DNA of 64,000 nucleotides from Roseivirga echinicomitans (lineage in GTDB: Bacteria > Bacteroidota > Bacteroidia > Cytophagales > Cyclobacteriaceae): contig NZ_LRDB01000023.1 of NCBI RefSeq assembly GCF_001592935.1, positions 62,001 to 126,000 on the forward strand, given 5' to 3'. This document shows, in pieces, positions 58,284 to 64,000 of the stretch. The position numbers and the translations under genes were made by a program. Numbering within the stretch: the stretch's first letter is position 1; every line of letters begins with the position of its first letter. The notes beneath the pieces were generated by a model. It was given only the letters and a program-made list of their open reading frames with translations. It had not been told where the DNA came from and searched no databases.

Positions 58284-58326
58284 CAAAGGTAGATTTACGA
58301 AGGTGAGATTGTGTTGATACGCATCA
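58284..58326 (-). promoter_or_regulatory. FNR-type promoter of the usp-ccoI-ccoS-hemN operon
   Basis: On the minus strand the -7 box TACCTTTG is at 58284-58291. No TTTG lies 19 bases upstream; instead TGATACGCATCA (58315-58326), a perfect TGAT-N4-ATCA palindrome, is centred about 40 bases before the predicted start site. This is the class II activator position, overlapping the missing -33 box. A regulator of the matching family is encoded at 58355-59074. Confidence 0.7.
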
Positions 58327-58334
58327 GCGAAAAC

Positions 58335-58350
58335 CATGACAAAAGTCATG
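58335..58350 (-). terminator. Terminator after the FNR-like gene
   Basis: CATGAC/GTCATG with a 4-base loop, immediately followed on the minus strand by GGTTTT, 5 bases past the stop of the regulator gene. The stem is short, so termination may be partial. Confidence 0.5.
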
Positions 58351-58354
58351 TTTT

Positions 58355-59074
58355 CTAGCCATAGAAATCGGCTTCGTGAAGCAATTTATCAGCATCAAGC
58401 ACCTTGATTTTCTTTCCTTCCAAAGCAATCATTTTATCTGACTTGAATTCGGAAAGCAATCGAATGACGGTTTCGGTAGCAGTACCGACAATATTCGCCA
58501 AATCTTCTCGACTCAATACAATATCGATGACTTCGCTGCCCTCTCCTTCCATACCGTAAGTTTCCTTTAGCATAAGGATTGTAGCCGCTAACCTTTCCCT
58601 TACCGATTTTTGTGAAAGCTGTGCTAGCTTCGTTTCCATCACTCCTAGTTCGTGGCAAACGGCTTTCATTAGCTTCCCAAAAAATTCTGGATTAGAATGA
58701 AGAACTTTTAAAAAATCACTTTTTGGAATGAAGCATATCGCTGCTGGTTCTAATACAGTTGCAGAGGCGCCATAAAACTCCTCACTCAACAAAGATCTAT
58801 AGCCAAGAAAATCGCCTTTCTGTGCAATGAAAAGAATCTGTTCCTTTCCGTTAGAACCCATTTTAAACACTTTGACCTTGCCCGTATTGATACAGAAAAT
58901 ACCCATTGGACGGGTGCCTTCATAAAATAAGGTTTGATTCTTTTTATAAGTAACGCAAGATTTGTGCTCACTTAAAATCTCCAATTGCTCCTCCTCTAGA
59001 TTCGAAAAATGGGAATCACCTCTGGACTGACATGCAATACATTGGAGTTGAATTTTCATGTTTTTTGTAGACAT
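58355..59074 (-). CDS. FNR/CRP-family transcriptional regulator
   Basis: A 239-aa regulator with a cNMP-type effector domain and a C-terminal HTH (LSREDLANIVGTATETVIRL). Cysteines C12 and C15 (CIAC) at the N-terminus, C40, C61, C114 and C140 resemble an oxygen-sensing [4Fe-4S] arrangement, though the third E. coli FNR ligand spacing is not kept. A second ATG at 59059 would remove five residues. It probably binds the TGAT-N4-ATCA sites at 58315-58326 and 52275-52286. Oxygen sensing is inference from the cysteines and the target genes. Confidence 0.85.
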   Translation of the reverse strand: MSTKNMKIQLQCIACQSRGDSHFSNLEEEQLEILSEHKSCVTYKKNQTLFYEGTRPMGIFCINTGKVKVFKMGSNGKEQILFIAQKGDFLGYRSLLSEEFYGASATVLEPAAICFIPKSDFLKVLHSNPEFFGKLMKAVCHELGVMETKLAQLSQKSVRERLAATILMLKETYGMEGEGSEVIDIVLSREDLANIVGTATETVIRLLSEFKSDKMIALEGKKIKVLDADKLLHEADFYG

Positions 59075-59141
59075 AAGAAATTGCGATTACACTTAAAGAT
59101 ATAGAAGTATTAGAGGATAAACAAGCTTCATTTTCGGCACA

Positions 59142-60035
59142 CTAGCCTACCAATTGCCCCACTCCAAAAAGTACAACATAAAGCAATGTGGTCAAGGCCA
59201 TTTGCTTTAGGAAAGGATCTAATTTTGAAGCTTCGGTATGCTGCTTAACTGCTTTGGCATTTTTAATTAAACCAGGCAAGGCCAATACGATGATTAACTG
59301 CCAATAGCTGGTATAGTTCATTAAAACATAAGTAAGCCCTAAAGCAAAGCCAGTACCCAGTAAAAACCAATGATAGATCACTGCTTTTTTTCTTCCAATT
59401 CGGACTGGAATAGAAATCTTACCAGCTTCTTTGTCAGACTCAATATCACGGATATTATTTACATTCAGTACCCCTACAGAGAACAAGCCTGTAGAAATAG
59501 CAGGAAGCAGATATTCCCACTTCAACTCTTGTTCGTATAAATAGGCCGAGCCCATCACGCCCACAAGGCCGAAAAAGATCAATACGCTGATATCCCCCAA
59601 GCCCATATAGCCATAAGGTTTATAGCCGGCTGTGTAGGTAATAGCAGCAAGAATGGCCAAAACTCCCAAGCCCAAAAAGAAGCCAAATACTTCAGGTGAC
59701 CAGCCAAAGGCCAAATAAATCAAGCCAACTCCAGAAAGAAGTGACAAGGCAGAAAAGAGGATGATGGCGTTACGCATGGCTTTCAAGGAGATAACGCCAG
59801 ACTGAACTGCTCTTGATGGCCCTGTTCTTTTATGTCCATCAGCTCCATGAACTGAATCGCCATAATCGTTGGCTAAATTTGAAAGTACTTGAAGTAGAAT
59901 GGTGGTTAAGGCACAAAGCCCAAAAATGCCACCCTTAAATTGCCCTGCAGAAGCTGCTAAAAAAGCGCCCATTCCTATACTGGCCAAGGCCAATGGAAGC
60001 GTACGTAGCCTAAAAGCTTTAACCCAATGCTTCAT
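59142..60035 (-). CDS. menA: 1,4-dihydroxy-2-naphthoate polyprenyltransferase
   Basis: Membrane prenyltransferase that makes demethylmenaquinone, 297 aa, UbiA family. The two Asp-rich motifs are NLANDYGDSVHGADGHKR and NNIRDIESDKEAGKISIPVR, with about nine membrane helices. It lies 6 bases after the peroxidase gene. Menaquinone is the quinone expected in this phylum and would feed electrons towards the nearby oxidase. Confidence 0.93.
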   Translation of the reverse strand: MKHWVKAFRLRTLPLALASIGMGAFLAASAGQFKGGIFGLCALTTILLQVLSNLANDYGDSVHGADGHKRTGPSRAVQSGVISLKAMRNAIILFSALSLLSGVGLIYLAFGWSPEVFGFFLGLGVLAILAAITYTAGYKPYGYMGLGDISVLIFFGLVGVMGSAYLYEQELKWEYLLPAISTGLFSVGVLNVNNIRDIESDKEAGKISIPVRIGRKKAVIYHWFLLGTGFALGLTYVLMNYTSYWQLIIVLALPGLIKNAKAVKQHTEASKLDPFLKQMALTTLLYVVLFGVGQLVG

Positions 60036-60041
60036 TTTTGA

Positions 60042-60554
60042 TTATAAAGTTCCAGTAATGGCCTCGTCCATTGGGTTTACCGATGAAGGGAAGAATGCGA
60101 CTACTTTCCCATTTTCATCAATTAAGTATTTGTTAAAATTCCAAGTAGGCCCTTTGCTTGATTCTTTCTCTAACCACTCATAAAGTGGTGCTTTGTCTTT
60201 GCCGAGTACTGAAATCTTTTCGAACATTTGGAAGGTAACTCCAAATTTGGCAGTGCAGAATTGTTGGATTGCTAAGTTCGAGCCAGGCTCTTGACCGCCA
60301 AAGTTATTTGCAGGAAAACCCAAAACCACGATTTTATCTCCGTAAGCCTCGTGTAAATTTTGAAGGTCTTCGTATTGCGGAGTAAAGCCACATTCAGAAG
60401 CTACATTTACCACCAACACCTTTTTGCCTTTAAACGCAGTCATGGAAATTTCTTTCCCTTCGATGGTCTTCATTTTAAAGTCATAGAAACTCATTTCTTT
60501 AGGTTTTGGGTTGAAGATATTCAGCAACAAAAATAGGCTTAAACAGAAATTCAT
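60042..60554 (-). CDS. Glutathione peroxidase family protein
   Basis: A 170-aa thiol peroxidase. The catalytic Cys55 is in VNVASECGFTPQY, with the partner Gln in FPANNFGGQEP and Trp in GPTWNFNKYL. The first ~15 residues (FCLSLFLLLNIF) are hydrophobic and could be a signal peptide; Met21 would be a cytosolic alternative. The start lies 1 base after the argS stop. The enzyme probably uses thioredoxin and not glutathione, as in related bacteria (inference). Confidence 0.9.
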   Translation of the reverse strand: MNFCLSLFLLLNIFNPKPKEMSFYDFKMKTIEGKEISMTAFKGKKVLVVNVASECGFTPQYEDLQNLHEAYGDKIVVLGFPANNFGGQEPGSNLAIQQFCTAKFGVTFQMFEKISVLGKDKAPLYEWLEKESSKGPTWNFNKYLIDENGKVVAFFPSSVNPMDEAITGTL

Positions 60555-60555
60555 A

Positions 60556-62361
60556 TTACATGCGGTTTGGTACGTTGATGCCCAGTAAGTTCATGTTTAC
60601 CTTAATAGTTTCAGCAGCCAAAGCTGAAAGGCCAACACGGAATTTTCGTTTTTCTAAGTCACCTTCGCTGAAGATAGATACTTCAGCATAAAAGCGATTG
60701 TACTCTTTTGCAATGTCATAAACATATTGTGCAATTACAGCTGGAGAGTAATCATTTGCTGCCAAAGCCACTTTTTCCGAATACTGACTTATCGCGTAAA
60801 TCAAATCCTTTTCAGTGTCGTGCAAATCGGTGATTTGGCTGTAGTCAATCGCAGCAATATCAATATCGAGTTGCACTGCCTTGCGCACAATGGCACTAAT
60901 TCTCGCGTAAGTATATTGAATGAAAGGGCCAGTGTTGCCTTGGAATTCGATGGACTCTTCAGGGTTGAAAAGCATTCTCTTTTTAGGGTCGACTTTCAGC
61001 AAGAAGTACTTGATAGCCCCCAAACCTAGTGTTTCATAAAGCTTACCCGCCTGGTCTTCCGTAAAACCTTCAATCTTACCCAGTTCTTCTGTTCTACTTT
61101 TGGCAGTGTCGGCCATTTGCTGAATCAAATCATCGGCATCTACAACTGTTCCTTCGCGTGATTTCATTTTCCCAGAAGGAAGATCAACCATACCGTAAGA
61201 CAGGTGATAACAAGCCTCAGCCCATTTGTAACCCAATTTTTTCAAGATAAGGAAAAGCACCTTGAAGTGGTATTCCTGCTCGTTTCCCACGGTGTAAATG
61301 AGTTGAGAAAGCTCAGGGTAATCTTCATAACGCATGATGGCGGTGCCAATATCTTGCGTCATGTATACCGAAGTACCATCACTTCTGAGCAATAGTTTTT
61401 GATCTAAGCCTTCATCGGTTAAGTCTACCCAAATAGAACCGTCCTCTTTGGAATAAAAAACTCCTTTTTCAAGACCTTCCATTACACGGTCTCGGCCAAT
61501 GAGATAGGTTTCACTTTCGTAATAAAGTTGATCGAAATCAACGCCCATGCGCTGATATGTATCTTCAAAACCAGCGTACACCCAACCGTTCATTTTTTCC
61601 CAAAGGGCATAAACTTCAGGATCTTTGGCCTCCCACTTCAAAAGCATTTCTTGGGCCTCAACAAAAATCGGAGCCTGCTTTTCAGCAGCTTCTTTTTCTA
61701 TTCCATCGGCAACAAGAGTTGCAATTTCTTCTTTGTAAGCTTTGTCAAAAGCCACATAGTATTTTCCTACCAAGTGGTCGCCTTTGATCCCCGCAGTTTC
61801 TGGCGTTTCGCCTTCGCCAAACTTGAGCCAAGCCACCATTGACTTACAAATGTGAATACCGCGATCGTTGATGATCTGCACTTTCACGACTTTGTTACCA
61901 TTGGCCTTCAAAATACGGGATACTGAATTGCCTAAAAAGTTATTTCTCAGGTGACCTAAGTGAAGTGGTTTATTGGTGTTGGGTGATGAATATTCCACCA
62001 CCACAGTTCTATTCTTATCTTCAATGTTGAAAACAGGAGAGGCAGCTACATTTGCTCCATCGAAAATTTTAGCAAACAAATCTACTTGCGATCCTTCTGA
62101 AAGTTCTAGGTTTAAAAAGCCCTTCACCACATTATAATCGGCCACTACATTGGAAACATTTTCTTTTAAATATTCACCAATGGCTTGCCCTGTTTGCTCT
62201 GGATTTAGCTTAGAAATTCTTCCAAAAGGAAAAGTGACTAGGGTATATGTACCAGCAAAGTCTTTCCGTGTGGGTTGTAGAGCAATCTCTTCGGCAGAAA
62301 TTGTATGATTGTACAGTGCTGCAAACGCAGCCGAGATTCCTTCTTTAATTTTTAATTCCAT
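60556..62361 (-). CDS. argS: Arginyl-tRNA synthetase
   Basis: Class I synthetase of 601 aa. The HIGH motif is HLGH at 134-137 (KPLHLGHLRNNF). The KMSKS-type loop is KMKSREGTVVDADD, with SSPNTNKP just before HIGH. The N-terminal additional domain and the C-terminal DALR-type anticodon-binding domain (NTGPFIQYTYARISAIVRKA onwards) are present. It lies 2 bases after arginase. Confidence 0.97.
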   Translation of the reverse strand: MELKIKEGISAAFAALYNHTISAEEIALQPTRKDFAGTYTLVTFPFGRISKLNPEQTGQAIGEYLKENVSNVVADYNVVKGFLNLELSEGSQVDLFAKIFDGANVAASPVFNIEDKNRTVVVEYSSPNTNKPLHLGHLRNNFLGNSVSRILKANGNKVVKVQIINDRGIHICKSMVAWLKFGEGETPETAGIKGDHLVGKYYVAFDKAYKEEIATLVADGIEKEAAEKQAPIFVEAQEMLLKWEAKDPEVYALWEKMNGWVYAGFEDTYQRMGVDFDQLYYESETYLIGRDRVMEGLEKGVFYSKEDGSIWVDLTDEGLDQKLLLRSDGTSVYMTQDIGTAIMRYEDYPELSQLIYTVGNEQEYHFKVLFLILKKLGYKWAEACYHLSYGMVDLPSGKMKSREGTVVDADDLIQQMADTAKSRTEELGKIEGFTEDQAGKLYETLGLGAIKYFLLKVDPKKRMLFNPEESIEFQGNTGPFIQYTYARISAIVRKAVQLDIDIAAIDYSQITDLHDTEKDLIYAISQYSEKVALAANDYSPAVIAQYVYDIAKEYNRFYAEVSIFSEGDLEKRKFRVGLSALAAETIKVNMNLLGINVPNRM

Positions 62362-62363
62362 TC

Positions 62364-63314
62364 CTAGAAATTCTGGATCAATGACGCAGTTGTGGCTTCG
62401 AGAATTTCGAAAGCGTTGTTGGCCATTCTGTTTTCGGTGTCCAAAGTTGGGTTAACCTCTACGATTTCCCAACAACAAACACGCTTATCTTTGATTAATT
62501 CGATGTTTAACTCTAATGCTTGCTCCTTTGTAAGTCCTTCAGGAACGGGTGTGCCAGTTCCTACAGAAATGGAAGTATCTAAACTGTCCACGTCAAAGGA
62601 AATATAGATCTGATCACAGTCTTTCAATATTTCCATCGCTTCTTTCGAAACTTGCTGAACTCCTTTTTCGGTAACTTCCGCAGTAGTAAAATTCTTAATG
62701 CCGTGCTTTTTAATCAGATAGTCTTCCTCTGGTTCTGTATCACGTACACCAATGAAAACGATGTCTTCAGGTTTCATTTTGGGGCCACGCATACCAATAG
62801 ATTTGATGCGCTCCCAAAGGGCTTCTGTTTCTTCTTCAATATCGTTTTGCTCGCACTCAATATTGTCGGTTGCTGTAGCCATGGCCAAAGGCATGCCGTG
62901 CATATTGCCAGAAGGTGTGGTATAAGGCGAATGAAAATCGGCATGTGCGTCAATCCAAATGGCGCCCAATCTTTTATCGGGATCAGCCTTTTTTATACCC
63001 GCAATAGTACCCGCAGCGGTAGAATGATCTCCCGCCAGCACAATTGGAAATAAGCCTTCAGCACGAAGATCACTTACCGCATCGCAAACTCTCTTGAGTA
63101 CGGTAAAAACGCCTTCTCCGTATTTGGCGTTTTTAAACTTTGGCTCTTGAAATAAAAGGTCGTTTTCATTTTTCACCCTGATCGGCTGAAAACGTAAAAA
63201 GAAGTCGGAATGCTTACCTAAGCTAGCCACTTTCATGGCATCAATCCCCAAACTAGCGCCACGCGTACCAGCCGCTAACTCTGATCTAACTTCAACTAAG
63301 CGAATCTTTCTCAT
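62364..63314 (-). CDS. rocF: Arginase/formimidoylglutamase family enzyme
   Basis: Ureohydrolase of 316 aa with the binuclear Mn site: His97 in AGDHS, Asp122, His124 and Asp126 in WIDAHADFH, and Asp241 and Asp243 in FDVDSLD. TTPSGNMHGMPLAMA is the family substrate segment. It most likely hydrolyses arginine to ornithine and urea. It lies between a deoxyhypusine-synthase-like gene and argS, 16 and 2 bases away. Confidence 0.9.
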   Translation of the reverse strand: MRKIRLVEVRSELAAGTRGASLGIDAMKVASLGKHSDFFLRFQPIRVKNENDLLFQEPKFKNAKYGEGVFTVLKRVCDAVSDLRAEGLFPIVLAGDHSTAAGTIAGIKKADPDKRLGAIWIDAHADFHSPYTTPSGNMHGMPLAMATATDNIECEQNDIEEETEALWERIKSIGMRGPKMKPEDIVFIGVRDTEPEEDYLIKKHGIKNFTTAEVTEKGVQQVSKEAMEILKDCDQIYISFDVDSLDTSISVGTGTPVPEGLTKEQALELNIELIKDKRVCCWEIVEVNPTLDTENRMANNAFEILEATTASLIQNF

Positions 63315-63330
63315 GTCTATAATGCTTTAA

Positions 63331-64000
63331 TTACCAACCTAATACGTAAGCAAAAACCAATGGCGCTACAATTGTAGCGTCTGATTCGATGATGTACTTA
63401 GGTGTATCCATGTCTAGTTTACCCCAAGTAATTTTTTCGTTCGGAACTGCCCCAGAATACGAACCGTAGCTCGTGGTAGAGTCAGAAATTTGGCAGAAAT
63501 AACTCCAGAAAGGAATTTTATCCATCTCCATGTCTTGGTAAAGCATTGGTACTACACAAATTGGGAAGTCGCCTGCGATACCTCCACCAATTTGGAAGAA
63601 GCCCACTCCTTTTCCTTCTGAGTTTTTCACGTACCAATCGGCCAAGAATGTCATGTATTCAATACCCGATTTCATGGTTGAAGGCTGCAATTCACCTTTA
63701 ATGCAGTAGGAAGCAAAAATATTTCCCATGGTAGAATCTTCCCAACCTGGAACAATGATTGGAATGTTCTTTTGGGCTGCTGCTAACATCCAACTGTTGG
63801 CTGGATCGATTTCGTAAAATTGCTCTAAGTCGCCAGAAAGCAACATTTTGTACATGTACTCATGTGGTAAAAACCTCTCTCCTGCTTCTTCGGCACCTTT
63901 CCATTGCTTAAAGATTTTAGACTGTAAACGTCTAAATGCTTCTTCTTCTGGAATACAGGTGTCGGTAACACGGTTCAGGCCTTGCTCTAATAAGTCCCAC
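63331..64000 (-). CDS. Deoxyhypusine synthase family protein (partial)
   Basis: The open frame runs to the window edge, so about 222 C-terminal codons are seen and the N-terminus is missing. The C-terminal NAD/spermidine site has SGAVPNEKITWGKLDMDTP, with the catalytic lysine in WGK, and FQIGGGIAGDFPICVVPM. Eukaryotic members modify eIF5A, which bacteria lack. Bacterial members mostly make homospermidine or other polyamines, so a polyamine role is probable. It heads a run with arginase. Confidence 0.85.
   Translation of the reverse strand, partial: WDLLEQGLNRVTDTCIPEEEAFRRLQSKIFKQWKGAEEAGERFLPHEYMYKMLLSGDLEQFYEIDPANSWMLAAAQKNIPIIVPGWEDSTMGNIFASYCIKGELQPSTMKSGIEYMTFLADWYVKNSEGKGVGFFQIGGGIAGDFPICVVPMLYQDMEMDKIPFWSYFCQISDSTTSYGSYSGAVPNEKITWGKLDMDTPKYIIESDATIVAPLVFAYVLGW

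Noticed and set aside
1-64000. CRISPR array, insertion sequence or prophage
   Set aside because: No spaced direct repeats, transposase, integrase or phage genes were seen on either strand.

Overview
The window is AT-rich bacterial chromosome from a member of the Bacteroidota, probably a marine Cytophagales-type organism (inference; the genus cannot be fixed from sequence alone). Three things support this. The promoters fit the Bacteroidota pattern TTTG-N19/20-TAnnTTTG instead of -35/-10 boxes. The rpoB/rpoC products (1290 and 1437 aa), EF-Tu, the CcoN-CcoO fusion oxidase, the DUF3467 gene after rpoC and the zinc-free L36 all match that phylum. Clear Shine-Dalgarno sequences are rare.

1-17143 (minus strand): a nearly complete ribosomal-protein supercluster. 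Read in transcription order it is rpsL-rpsG-fusA-rpsJ, then a terminator, then a promoter and rplC-D-W-B, rpsS, rplV, rpsC, rplP, rpmC, rpsQ, rplN, rplX, rplE, rpsN, rpsH, rplF, rplR, rpsE, rpmD, rplO, secY, map, infA, rpmJ, rpsM, rpsK, rpsD and rpoA (cut by the window edge). rpsJ sits in the str operon, not at the head of S10. A spacer with a promoter and a hairpin splits the spc genes between rpsN and rpsH.

17410-31042 (minus strand): tRNA-Tyr, tRNA-Gly, tRNA-Thr and tuf, then tRNA-Trp, secE, nusG, rplK, rplA, rplJ, rplL, rpoB, rpoC and DUF3467, with promoters before tRNA-Tyr and tRNA-Trp and terminators after tuf and DUF3467.

31278-33120 (plus strand): a biotinyl-carrier protein gene, pyrH and frr, with a terminator. 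A minus-strand RHH antitoxin / PIN toxin pair follows (33126-33799); its promoter contains a palindromic operator candidate.

34076-45830 (plus strand): the accessory region. Three PadR-type regulators are interleaved with four ~870-aa FtsX/MacB-type permeases that carry a permease-prefix domain, and no ATPase gene is present. The permeases fall into two alternating subtypes and share nearly identical 3' ends and downstream hairpin sequence. A TerB-like gene follows.

46375-59074 (mostly minus strand): a cbb3 oxidase locus. Structural genes (ccoNO fusion, ccoQ, ccoP), ccoG, ccoH and a TauE/SafE-like gene form one operon. A universal-stress protein, ccoI, ccoS and hemN form a second. An FNR/CRP-family regulator lies upstream of the second. 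Both operons have a TGAT-N4-ATCA site upstream, so a local oxygen-sensing circuit is likely.

59142-64000 (minus strand): a compact gene run of a deoxyhypusine-synthase-family protein (cut by the edge), arginase, argS, glutathione peroxidase and menA. No rRNA, CRISPR array, insertion sequence or prophage was seen.
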